A stretch of 6,337 bases of DNA, from NCBI GenBank assembly GCA_003663055.1, contig QMZF01000061.1:1-6337 (forward strand), read 5' to 3'. This DNA is from Archaeoglobales archaeon (GTDB lineage Archaea; Halobacteriota; Archaeoglobi; Archaeoglobales; Archaeoglobaceae). A program made the position numbers and the translations under genes. A model generated the notes under the pieces. That model saw only the letters and a list, made by a program, of their open reading frames with translations. It was not told where the DNA came from and ran no database searches. The first letter of the stretch is position 1; every line of letters begins with the position of its first letter. Of the stretch, positions 1-6,142 are shown in pieces.

Positions 1-909
1 ATGATAGTTGAGGCTGTGCAGGATACGATTAAACTCCTCAGATTAATCCTTCCCATTCTTTTCTTTGGATTGCTGCTTTCAAATCTGGTTTATTCAAGTC
101 CGCACTTCAATAAGCTTATCAATACCTTTTCGAATTTGATGAACAGGGCAAAACTCAAGAGTGGTGCGGCAATTGCCTCGTTTTTGGTTCATCCGGTTAT
201 GGCCTTCTCCATGCTCTCTGAAATGAGGAGGAGGGGGGTTATTGACAATAGAGAAGTCGTAATTGCTTCCCTTGTTGGTATATTCCCTCGAGCTGTAAGA
301 CTTGTAGTTCTTTACGTCGCTCCCGTTGTCATTCCAGCTCTCGGTTTTTGGGGATTGCTTTACGTTATCCTCGTCTTGAGTACGAGAACTGCTGTTGCTG
401 CCTTGGGCATCGTAATTGCAAAGAAAACACTCGATGGCGGAACCGTTAGAATCTATGCCCCCCGCAATGGGAGTTTGAAAGAGTTTGCGTTCAGGTTCCT
501 CAGAGTTTCTGCCGTTCTATCCGTGTCTATTTTTGTGACTATGCTGGCTTTCAGAGCAGGCCTTTTGAATTATTTAGAAGGGTTTTCACAAACTCTTTCA
601 GCGCTGGGCCTTCCTCCATCAGCATTTCTAATCGTTGCCGCTGGTATACCAAGCATGCTTGCCGGAATCGCTACGGCCAGCTCGTTCTACACTACCGGAG
701 TTATAGCGGGATTGGATGCGATTATTGCACTCTTTATCGCCTCAGCCTTTCACTCGATCGTGGAAATGCTCAGGAACACGATGCCGATAACCGTTTCTCT
801 TTTTGGAAAATCCCTCGGCTTTAAAGCGGGAATAGTTGTGGCATTTGCAAGGATTGCAGCGAACTTTGCAGCTGTATTTATTTTATACATCATAAAGCTC
901 TGGCAATAG
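1..909 (+). CDS. Polytopic membrane protein, nucleoside-recognition (Gate)-like, possibly COG3366/MJ1556-type
   Basis: A 302-residue, strongly hydrophobic protein with about seven or eight membrane segments, roughly at residues 12-31, 53-72, 86-112, 115-141, 167-187, 203-236, 238-257 and 275-300. The charged loop EMRRRG (74-79) and the conserved-looking stretches SFLVHPVMAFSML (60-72) and GIPSMLAGIATASSFYTTGV (215-234) recall archaeal proteins annotated as nucleoside-recognition or Gate-domain membrane proteins, related to spore maturation proteins A/B and nucleoside transporters. That family assignment is by recall of pattern. The transported substrate, if any, is unknown. The ATG is the first base of the window, so an upstream in-frame start cannot be excluded, but the N-terminus already reads like a complete first helix. 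The stop lies 40 bp before nreA on the same strand, so the two may be co-transcribed. No catalytic motif was seen. Confidence 0.72.
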   Translation: MIVEAVQDTIKLLRLILPILFFGLLLSNLVYSSPHFNKLINTFSNLMNRAKLKSGAAIASFLVHPVMAFSMLSEMRRRGVIDNREVVIASLVGIFPRAVRLVVLYVAPVVIPALGFWGLLYVILVLSTRTAVAALGIVIAKKTLDGGTVRIYAPRNGSLKEFAFRFLRVSAVLSVSIFVTMLAFRAGLLNYLEGFSQTLSALGLPPSAFLIVAAGIPSMLAGIATASSFYTTGVIAGLDAIIALFIASAFHSIVEMLRNTMPITVSLFGKSLGFKAGIVVAFARIAANFAAVFILYIIKLWQ

Positions 910-949
910 CTTAGCGCAATCGTTTTCAGTATCCAAGACAAGCACTTTT

Positions 950-2110
950 GTGCTGTGTGCAAAGTGTAAGGGAAGATTGCTGTGCGGAAAGCCAAAATGC
1001 CCGCTGATTGAGAAGTTCCGCTTTGCTGCAAGGATAAGCGAGGGAGAAATTGAGGGAGCTACGCCTCCATCGGCTTTCATAGGCAGAATTGGTTATCCGA
1101 AGGTGTTCGCCGGGCCGATCATAACAACCGCTGCAAATCCAGAATATCTCGATTCTCCCTGGTTGTGGAAGGGGAGCGTTGAAGACGTTATCAAGCTTAG
1201 AATGTCTCTCACAAGGGGGATGAAGCTGTTAGACGTGAAAAGCATTGAAAGCAGGTTCATAGTAGAGTTGCAAGAAGCTGTTGCAGCAGTTAGACACGTT
1301 GACGTAGAGGCTGAGATTACTAAAGTCATAAGGAAACCCATCTTTGATGACGTAGCAAAGCCTATAGGAGTTGCAGCGAGGATAGGAAGCTTCAGGCTTG
1401 TGGAAAATCCAAAAATCCCAAAAAGGGTTGAGAAGTTCTATTACGATGATGCTAAGGCTGTTGAAGCTGTGAAAGCTCTGTTCGATTCTGGCTTCAGCAC
1501 GTACTACATCCAGAAGATTTTCTCCGTTGGAATGCTTGGAGAAAAGAAGAACAGAAAACTCGTGCCGACGAGGTGGAGTATAACGGCTGTACATGACATC
1601 ATTGGCGAGGAGATAAAGAAGGAAATAGTAGATTTCGATACAATCAGCGAGCACAGACTTTTCAGCTACGAACACTTTGGAAACCGCTTTGAAGTGATCC
1701 TCTCGCCGGGCAACTACTCTTTCCAGCTCGTGGAGATATGGGCAAAGAAGAGCTTCTGGAGTCCCGACTCAATGTGGGTAGGCTACGACAGCGAAAGCGT
1801 TGGAAAGAAAGAGAAGTACTCAGAGCTTGCAGGCGGATACTACGCCGCCCGCCTTCCAGTTCTTGAATATCTAAGGAAGGCAAGGAAGCAGGCGAGAGTG
1901 ACGGTAATAAGAGAGATAACTCCCGACTACTACGCCCCTCTGGGCGTCTGGGTTGTGGAAGAGGGAGTTAGGAAAGCGTTAAGCTGTAAACCGGAAGTTT
2001 TCGACTCTTTTAGCAAGGCAATCGAGAGAGCGGCGGAAAGAATGAGAACAGATAAAAGGTTTTGGATTCAGAAGCTGGGATTTCAGACGACACTTTCAGC
2101 TTTCGGCTAG
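950..2110 (+). CDS. nreA: Archaeal Nre-family DNA repair protein (NreA)
   Basis: A 386-residue protein of the archaeal Nre family (DUF650/DUF651, COG1602). The family is implicated in DNA repair and works with the sliding clamp PCNA. The N-terminus carries a zinc-finger-like Cys4 set (C3, C6, C12, C17) inside CAKCKGRLLCGKPKCPL. The core contains the family-typical PTRWSITAVHD (206-216), and FAGPIITTAANPEYLDSPW (53-71) also fits the family. The last residues, QTTLSAFG (379-386), match a PCNA-interacting PIP box (Q-x2-L-x2-F) except that the final aromatic is Gly. The start is GTG at 950: it puts the first Cys at residue 3, as in other Nre proteins. No good Shine-Dalgarno precedes it. The gene follows the membrane-protein gene by 40 bp. 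Its end overlaps the convergent rpoD gene by 15 bp. Length is close to the roughly 400 aa usual for the family. Only the exact paralogue (NreA versus NreB) is less sure; the PIP-like tail favours NreA. Confidence 0.92.
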   Translation: MLCAKCKGRLLCGKPKCPLIEKFRFAARISEGEIEGATPPSAFIGRIGYPKVFAGPIITTAANPEYLDSPWLWKGSVEDVIKLRMSLTRGMKLLDVKSIESRFIVELQEAVAAVRHVDVEAEITKVIRKPIFDDVAKPIGVAARIGSFRLVENPKIPKRVEKFYYDDAKAVEAVKALFDSGFSTYYIQKIFSVGMLGEKKNRKLVPTRWSITAVHDIIGEEIKKEIVDFDTISEHRLFSYEHFGNRFEVILSPGNYSFQLVEIWAKKSFWSPDSMWVGYDSESVGKKEKYSELAGGYYAARLPVLEYLRKARKQARVTVIREITPDYYAPLGVWVVEEGVRKALSCKPEVFDSFSKAIERAAERMRTDKRFWIQKLGFQTTLSAFG

Positions 2111-2887
2111 CGATAGTATTTCGTTCATTTCTCCTGCCTTCTTCTTGAGAGCTTCAAGACCCTTCTTCATTATCGTTCTAATAGGTAGCGAGCCGGTACT
2201 CTCTACTGTGAAAAGAAAATCGCTTGTTTCTTCTATTTTTATACTATCCTCCCTGCAAGCGTTCACACAGTCCATGCATATCGAACATGCAAGGACATCT
2301 TTTACTACGATTTTACCATCCTTGAGTTCGAGAACACCGCGTGGACAAACTTTAACGCATTCTCCGCATGCGCTGCAGCTCTCATCAATCTCTATCTTTG
2401 GTATGATCTTATAAGCGCATACAGATACCGGTTGGTACTTGGCATGCTCTTTTCCGATTCCGAGCCTCGCTACTGCCTCTATCATCAACTGCTGACCCTT
2501 AAACAGCTCGATTACTGGAATATTATCGTAGACAGGCTTGGTTTCAGGATCATCTGAGATGAAATCTCCGGAATAAACGAGTTTTGGCCCCTCTACATTC
2601 AGTCTCAGCGAAACCTGGCAGTTGGGGCAGCCTTCTCCACCACACTGGCATTCTGATGGTAGGTTGAACTTGTCTATGTTTGTTTTCAACGGAATCAGGC
2701 CTATGCGGTGGGCGAGTATTTCATCGTAGAGGTAAGACGTGTTTAAATAGACATCGACGTAATCGACGGCCATAGTTGGTACTAAGCTCTTCATAGCCCT
2801 TCTAAATGAATTTGCAAACGCTATCGGAGCGTTGCGAAGGATGAAGGAAGCTTTGAGCTCGTCCTCTTTAATGAATTCGATCTTCAT
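2096..2887 (-). CDS. rpoD: DNA-directed RNA polymerase subunit D with two [4Fe-4S]-type motifs
   Basis: Subunit D of archaeal RNA polymerase, the homologue of eukaryotic Rpb3/AC40 and bacterial alpha. It pairs with subunit L to form the assembly platform of the enzyme. The 263 residues show the N-terminal dimerisation region with NAPIAFANSFRRAMKS (19-34), typical of the alpha/D family. A zinc-type motif follows at C80, C82, C87, C90. An inserted ferredoxin-like domain then carries two complete Cys4 sets: C171, C174, C177, C181 and C201, C204, C207, C211. The C-terminal dimerisation segment resumes from about 221 (DFLFTVESTGSLP). Some archaea keep one cluster or none; here both look intact, so binding of two [4Fe-4S] clusters is inferred. 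It is the last gene of the rpsM-rpsD-rpsK-rpoD string, 13 bp after rpsK, with ATG at 2887 and no strong Shine-Dalgarno. The end overlaps nreA by 15 bp, tail to tail. Confidence 0.98.
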   Translation of the reverse strand: MKIEFIKEDELKASFILRNAPIAFANSFRRAMKSLVPTMAVDYVDVYLNTSYLYDEILAHRIGLIPLKTNIDKFNLPSECQCGGEGCPNCQVSLRLNVEGPKLVYSGDFISDDPETKPVYDNIPVIELFKGQQLMIEAVARLGIGKEHAKYQPVSVCAYKIIPKIEIDESCSACGECVKVCPRGVLELKDGKIVVKDVLACSICMDCVNACREDSIKIEETSDFLFTVESTGSLPIRTIMKKGLEALKKKAGEMNEILSLAES

Positions 2888-2900
2888 AATATCTTCAAAC

Positions 2901-3302
2901 CTATACTCTTCTTCCCCTCTTTCCGCCAGGCGGGCGTGTACCGTCGTGTGGAATTGGTGTAACGTCTTCTATCCTTCCGATTTTTAGGCCGGCCCTTGCC
3001 AGGGCTCTTATCGCAGCTTGTGCTCCCGGCCCAGGTGTTGTGTGTTTGTTTCCACCCGGAGCCCTGACCTTTATGTGCACACCCTCAATACCCTTTTCCT
3101 TCGCCATTTCGGCAACTCTCAACGCAGCCTGCATGGCCGTGTATGGATTACCTTCATCTCTGTCAGCTTTGACTATCATACCACCACTTATTCTTGCAAT
3201 TGTCTCGCTGCCGGTGATATCCGTTATTGTAATTATCGTATTGTTGTAGGAGGAGAATATGTGGGCAATTCCCCACCTACCTTTCTTTCTCTTTTCAGCC
3301 AT
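2901..3302 (-). CDS. rpsK: Small ribosomal subunit protein uS11 (S11P)
   Basis: uS11 of the archaeal/eukaryotic type, 133 residues, the usual length. It binds 16S rRNA in the platform of the 30S subunit. Visible family marks are [10 protein letters not shown] (14-23), the Gly-rich [20 protein letters not shown] (81-100) and the highly conserved basic C-terminus [18 protein letters not shown] (116-133). The ATG at 3302 is set by a good Shine-Dalgarno (AGGTGA, four bases before the start) directly after the rpsD stop codon. It lies 11 bp downstream of rpsD and 13 bp upstream of rpoD, in the order normal for archaea. It ends with TAG. Confidence 0.98.
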   Translation of the reverse strand: MAEKRKKGRWGIAHIFSSYNNTIITITDITGSETIARISGGMIVKADRDEGNPYTAMQAALRVAEMAKEKGIEGVHIKVRAPGGNKHTTPGPGAQAAIRALARAGLKIGRIEDVTPIPHDGTRPPGGKRGRRV

Positions 3303-3306
3303 ACTC

Positions 3307-3312
3307 TCACCT
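3307..3312 (-). promoter_or_regulatory. Ribosome binding site of rpsK
   Basis: The minus strand reads AGGTGA, followed by GAGT and the ATG at 3302. It begins one base after the rpsD TAA stop, so a ribosome ending on rpsD would sit over it. This favours coupled translation of rpsD and rpsK. Confidence 0.75.
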
Positions 3313-3313
3313 A

Positions 3314-3853
3314 TTAGGATGTTGCCTCCTCACCCTTCACAATTTCTCTCTTTGCAAAAGGAGAGTTTATGTAATAGGTTATCTTACTTTCCTCATCCCT
3401 CTCAACGATATAGCTCGGGGCGGTGACACGCCTTCCGTCAACGGCTATGTGGCCGTGAACTATAAGCTGCCTCGCCTGCTTTATCGTATTAGCGAGGCCT
3501 TGCCTATAAACGACTGTTTGGAGCCTTCTTTCGAGGAAGTTCTCAACACCGAGGTTTAAGATGTCATCGAGTGTAGCGTTCTCCTGCAGAACTCCCATTT
3601 TAATCAGCTTCTTTATGACCATTTGGGCTTTTGCCTTTGCATACTCCCCCTCTTTACCCGGCATGTCCACCTTTGCCAGCAAATCCCTTGCTACTCTTCT
3701 ATACTTTCTCAGTATGTTCTGGAACCTCCAGAGCTCTCTTTTGTTCCTGAGACCGTACTTAATTACTATCTGCGCCTCCTTTTCTAATCTCGCTTTATCC
3801 CATGGGCGGGGAGGAGTTACGTACTTTTTCCTGTGTTTCTTCGGATCGCCCAC
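3314..3853 (-). CDS. rpsD: Small ribosomal subunit protein uS4 (S4P)
   Basis: uS4 of archaeal type, 179 residues. It is a primary 16S rRNA-binding protein of the 30S body. The basic N-terminus ([20 protein letters not shown]) is typical of the archaeal/eukaryotic S4/S9e branch. The S4 RNA-binding domain lies at about 106-150, with [15 protein letters not shown] followed by [17 protein letters not shown]. The start is GTG at 3853, supported by the Shine-Dalgarno GGGTGAT three bases upstream and by the conserved [11 protein letters not shown] beginning. It sits 17 bp after rpsM and 11 bp before rpsK. In this position it probably shares the rpsM promoter. Confidence 0.97.
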   Translation of the reverse strand: MGDPKKHRKKYVTPPRPWDKARLEKEAQIVIKYGLRNKRELWRFQNILRKYRRVARDLLAKVDMPGKEGEYAKAKAQMVIKKLIKMGVLQENATLDDILNLGVENFLERRLQTVVYRQGLANTIKQARQLIVHGHIAVDGRRVTAPSYIVERDEESKITYYINSPFAKREIVKGEEATS

Positions 3854-3856
3854 CTT

Positions 3857-3863
3857 ATCACCC
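3857..3863 (-). promoter_or_regulatory. Ribosome binding site of rpsD
   Basis: The minus strand reads GGGTGAT, complementary to the archaeal 16S rRNA 3' end (core GGTGAT). It lies three bases before the GTG at 3853 and decides that non-ATG start. Confidence 0.75.
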
Positions 3864-3870
3864 TGATAGC

Positions 3871-4314
3871 TTACTTCTTCCTTCTGATAACACCGACAGT
3901 TCTCCCAGTTCTACCCGTTGCACGAGTCCTTTGCCCCCTAACCTTCTTGCCCTTCGCATGCCTTACGCCACGATAGCACTTCATTCTTATCATCGTTTCT
4001 ATGTCGATTAGCTTTGCAAAGTCAACATCTTTGCTGAGCAAGTGTAAATCCTTGCCCGTATGCGGGTCTTTTCTTCTGTTAAGGAGCCATGATGGAAGAG
4101 ATTCTATCTCCTCTTCTACAAACTTCTTAAGTTTCTCTATCGTCTCGTCATCGAGTTCTCCAAGTCTTTGCTTTGAATCTATTCCGAGGGCGTTTACTAT
4201 TGACCTTGCCATTCTGAGACCTATGCCCTTTATTCCGGTAAGAGCGAACATGACACTGCGTTTTCCATCTAGGTCTGTATCGGCAATCCTGACTATGTGC
4301 TTGAATTCACCCAT
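3871..4314 (-). CDS. rpsM: Small ribosomal subunit protein uS13 (S13P)
   Basis: uS13 of archaeal type, 147 residues with the ATG at 4314. It sits in the 30S head and contacts tRNA and the 50S subunit. Visible marks are the helix-two-turn-helix part with [11 protein letters not shown] (26-36) and the basic C-terminus with [18 protein letters not shown] (113-130) followed by GRTGRTVGV. The frame stays open upstream to a TTG at 4395, which would add 27 residues, but that extension runs through a TATA box and is not part of known uS13 proteins, so the ATG at 4314 is chosen. No Shine-Dalgarno precedes it. The TATA box is centred about 26 bp before the ATG, so the transcript is likely leaderless. 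It is the first gene of the four-gene string. Confidence 0.97.
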   Translation of the reverse strand: MGEFKHIVRIADTDLDGKRSVMFALTGIKGIGLRMARSIVNALGIDSKQRLGELDDETIEKLKKFVEEEIESLPSWLLNRRKDPHTGKDLHLLSKDVDFAKLIDIETMIRMKCYRGVRHAKGKKVRGQRTRATGRTGRTVGVIRRKK

Positions 4315-4336
4315 AGCTTGGCAGAGAGCTAGACGA

Positions 4337-4344
4337 TATTTAAA
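4337..4344 (-). promoter_or_regulatory. TATA box of the rpsM-rpsD-rpsK-rpoD operon
   Basis: The minus strand reads TTTAAATA here, a near-consensus archaeal TATA box. Its centre is about 26 bp from the rpsM ATG at 4314, which is the usual TATA-to-start-site distance in archaea. The predicted transcription start is therefore at or within a few bases of the start codon. The bases just upstream (ACAACC) are a poor BRE. The absence of any Shine-Dalgarno before rpsM agrees with leaderless initiation. A more distal AT-rich stretch at 4407-4430 could provide a second promoter. Confidence 0.7.
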
Positions 4345-4406
4345 GGTTGTGTCCCCGTTGGATATTTGGGACAAAGTTACTCCTAATATTCTCAAACACG
4401 TCCGAT

Positions 4407-4422
4407 TAATTTAATTAAATTA
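4407..4422. repeat. Perfect 16-bp AT palindrome upstream of rpsM
   Basis: TAATTTAATTAAATTA is identical to its own reverse complement. It lies about 63 bp upstream of the rpsM TATA box, inside the most AT-rich part of the spacer. It could be an operator, an upstream activating site or a second TATA-type element, or a product of base composition alone. Nothing in the sequence tells these apart. Confidence 0.4.
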
Positions 4423-4430
4423 TAAAATTT

Positions 4431-4696
4431 CTAGTATTTTTTATGAATCATTTTTAGTCCGTTTTTATGTCTGACTGTTATACTTCTCTCTCGGCGCAGT
4501 TTTGTTGATTCAATGCGTTCGGAATATGGAGCACTTCGTCTGAAACAAAAGAAGAAGAACTTGTAAGACTTCTCGAACATGTCAAGCTTCTCATAGTTCT
4601 TTACACCTAACTATCTTGCCTTGAATCTCTTCTCCTCGATTAGCCACTTAGCTGTTTTACAGATGTTCAACAAGAACTCGCCTTGCTTTTGATCCT
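4431..4696 (-). pseudogene. Possible decayed reading frame in the rpsM-HEPN spacer
   Basis: One minus-strand frame reads like protein and ends with TAG at 4431-4433. It has one internal TAG and no convincing start. Before the internal stop it reads EFLLNICKTAKWLIEEKRF; after it, LGVKNYEKLDMFEKSYKFF and then a basic tail. The Lys/Glu-rich, amphipathic composition resembles the surrounding genes. I do not recognise the family. The limits are approximate, and the frame may be chance. Confidence 0.25.
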
Positions 4697-4782
4697 ATGA
4701 GGGTTTTTGATCATGAAAAACTTAGTGTATCAGCTTCACTCAGTCTAAACAGCTTGAGACTTTACTAGGTGTCTGCAACTCA

Positions 4783-4800
4783 GCGGAAAAAATTTTTATC
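4783..4800 (+). promoter_or_regulatory. BRE/TATA promoter of the HEPN-MNT module
   Basis: CGGAAAA (BRE-like) is followed by an A/T stretch ending in TTTTTATC at 4793-4800. The TATA-like centre near 4796 predicts a transcription start near 4822. That is downstream of the first possible ATG (4803) and almost exactly at the second in-frame ATG (4824), which argues for a leaderless mRNA starting at 4824. Confidence 0.55.
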
Positions 4801-4823
4801 TTATGCCCTCTAAAATTCAATCA

Positions 4824-5195
4824 ATGAGAGAGGAAATCAGATTTTACATCGAAAGAGCAGAAAAGTTCAGGAGGAATGCAGAATTCAACTTTAAAAATGG
4901 TGATTACGATTTGGCGATGCTTCACATAGAGCAATCAATGCAGCTTCTGATCAAAGCCAAGCTGCTGGATTTAAAAGGTTGCTTCGAAAGAACTCACAGT
5001 CTCAGAAAACTTTTGAGCGAGATGAGGGAAATAGAAGGGGTGGAAGAATTTCTGGCCAATTACAAAACTGTTCTGAGAAATCTGGAAAGAGCTTACATCA
5101 CTTCCCGCTATTACTTTGAGGAGTTCTTCAAAGAAGAGGTCGAAGAAGCTTTTGAAGCATTAAAAGAGTTGAAAGAGATACTATGGAGAGAGTGA
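4824..5195 (+). CDS. HEPN-domain protein, putative toxin of a HEPN-MNT module
   Basis: A small, all-helical, charged protein of the HEPN superfamily (COG2250/COG1895 type), 123 residues from ATG 4824 or 130 from ATG 4803. I prefer 4824 because the promoter element at 4783-4800 predicts transcription starting there, and because relatives typically begin with a MREE-like helix; neither ATG has a Shine-Dalgarno. Numbered from 4824, helix 1 is EEIRFYIERAEKFRRNAEF (3-21), followed by the typical GDYDLAMLHIEQSMQLLIKAK (27-46 region), RTHSLRKLL (56-64) and RAYITSRYYFEEFF (89-102). HEPN proteins paired with MNT partners act, where tested, as RNases or translation-blocking toxins. The usual RX4-6H catalytic motif is not visible: the SRYYFEEF segment has no His, and the only nearby candidate is H58 in another helix. 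The end overlaps the MNT gene by 13 bp, so the two are co-transcribed and probably translationally coupled. Confidence 0.88.
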   Translation: MREEIRFYIERAEKFRRNAEFNFKNGDYDLAMLHIEQSMQLLIKAKLLDLKGCFERTHSLRKLLSEMREIEGVEEFLANYKTVLRNLERAYITSRYYFEEFFKEEVEEAFEALKELKEILWRE

Positions 5196-5494
5196 AGTAC
5201 TTCTTAGATTTCATGAAGTACGCAAGGGATGTAAAGGAGATCTTAACTGAACACATGTCGGATTTCGAGGTTTATGTTTTTGGCTCTGTGGTAAGAAAAG
5301 AGTTCTCGCCCGGTCTTAGTGATATAGATATCGCTATAGTTTCAGATGAGTTCGAGAGTAGGGAGAAGAGAATGAAGATATATGATTTGCTATTTGAGAA
5401 GTTCTTTGACACACCGTTTGAGTTCCATCTATTAACCAAAAGGAGGTGGGAATTTTATCTGAAATTAGTCGGTAACGATTACCTTCCAGTTTAA
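5183..5494 (+). CDS. MNT-type minimal nucleotidyltransferase, putative antitoxin of the HEPN-MNT module
   Basis: A 103-residue minimal nucleotidyltransferase of the DNA polymerase beta superfamily. The signature GSxxR...SDID is intact: G34-S35, then R38, and the metal-binding pair D47 and D49 in GLSDIDIAIVS. A third acidic residue is probably E80 in PFEFHLLT, just after the next strand. In studied HEPN-MNT pairs the MNT partner neutralises the HEPN toxin, in at least one case by transferring AMP to it; this activity is inferred here from family. The ATG at 5183 lies inside the last codons of the HEPN gene in another frame, the usual gene order and overlap for these pairs. Length is normal for the class, and no truncation is seen. 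Confidence 0.9.
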   Translation: MERVKYFLDFMKYARDVKEILTEHMSDFEVYVFGSVVRKEFSPGLSDIDIAIVSDEFESREKRMKIYDLLFEKFFDTPFEFHLLTKRRWEFYLKLVGNDYLPV

Positions 5495-5865
5495 TCATTG
5501 AAGCCTTCCTTGAAAGCATGGAAATCCCGCTTGCTGTCGACCTAAGCAACTCTTTAATTTAAGCAGATTGGATGGAATGCTGAACTATCCACTGATAGAC
5601 TCAGGAATTTAAAGACCTTATGAGCCTTTGAGAAGATGGTAGGAGTTTAAGCTAGTTAGGGCCAGGGGATGCGTTCAAGCTTGCTAAAATATTCGGATTG
5701 AGAAGATTGCACCGCTATACGAGGAGATTTGTGTTGAGGTTTGCAGCTCTGAACGTCCTTTTGGTTGGTATTATCGTTGCTATGGGTTTAAAGAAAAGAA
5801 AGTTACAAAGGTTAAGATGTGATTTGGTAAGTTCTGATAGATTCCCACCAAAGATTGAAGCATAG
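5491..5865 (+). pseudogene. Decayed protein remnants, possibly the C-terminal part of a DDE transposase
   Basis: Protein-like stretches appear in shifting plus-strand frames with stops between them. In order they are IIEAFLESMEIPLAVDLSN (about 5494-5550), LDGMLNYPLIDSGI then RPYEPLRRW and EFKLVRARG (about 5570-5668), and a longer open stretch at 5656-5865. The last contains FGLRRLHRYTRRFVLRF from 5692, directly followed by a hydrophobic helix ending VGIIVAMG. The order (Arg/His-rich helix, then a hydrophobic final helix, then KKRK) recalls the C-terminal end of DDE transposases. This is a resemblance from memory, not a search result. No terminal inverted repeats or target duplication were found. 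At least two frameshifts and several stops mean no intact product. Confidence 0.35.
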
Positions 5866-6142
5866 TGAAAATGCCGGCTTGTAATAAAGCTTTCCTTCCT
5901 TAACTCTTAGAGCGTAAGTTGTTTTCAGAGAGATCCAATTGAATTTCTCTATGCTAAGGAGTTGACCTCGCTATTCCCGTAAGGGAAAGGAGTTATGGAT
6001 ATTCTAGTTCAAGGCTAGTCGTTTCAGCGAAAAGGAGTACATGGTTAAAGAGATTAAAGCCAAGGTTGGGACATACAATTCTCTAAGCGTTCTCTGCTGA
6101 GGAGGATTATTCGACAAAGCAATGAAATATATTCTATATTTG
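5866..6142. other. Gene-free stretch with further coding-like fragments
   Basis: No intact gene is visible on either strand. Two plus-strand pieces look protein-like: CFQRDPIEFLYAKELTSLFP (about 5921-5980, ended by TAA) and, in another frame, FSEKEYMVKEIKAKVGTY (about 6024-6077), which soon meets TGA. They could be parts of one broken gene, but I do not recognise the family. A 5-bp stem (TTCCC-GTAA-GGGAA) at 5974-5987 is too weak to call a terminator. The stretch also serves as the 3' region of the PIN-domain gene that follows on the minus strand. Confidence 0.3.

Noticed and set aside
1229..1675. A 148-codon minus-strand open frame inside nreA
   Set aside because: It lies wholly antisense to a well-supported gene and its translation resembles no family; it follows from the codon use of nreA.
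3018..3317. Plus-strand open frames opposite rpsK
   Set aside because: They are antisense shadows of a conserved ribosomal protein gene, without start signals or recognisable domains.
4315..4395. N-terminal extension of uS13 from TTG 4395
   Set aside because: It runs through the TATA box, has no ribosome binding site and does not look like any part of uS13; the family begins near the ATG at 4314.
4001..4414. A 137-codon plus-strand open frame opposite rpsM
   Set aside because: Its Ser/Leu-rich translation is the usual antisense product of a Lys/Glu-rich ribosomal gene.
4396..4802. tRNA or other structured RNA in the rpsM-HEPN spacer
   Set aside because: No GC-rich cloverleaf or long paired region was seen; a hyperthermophile RNA gene should stand out as GC-rich, and this stretch is AT-rich.
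5974..5987. TTCCC-GTAA-GGGAA inverted repeat as a terminator
   Set aside because: The stem is only 5 bp, no T-run follows it, and archaeal terminators are mainly T-tracts.
5495..6142. CRISPR array
   Set aside because: No direct repeats at regular spacing are visible.
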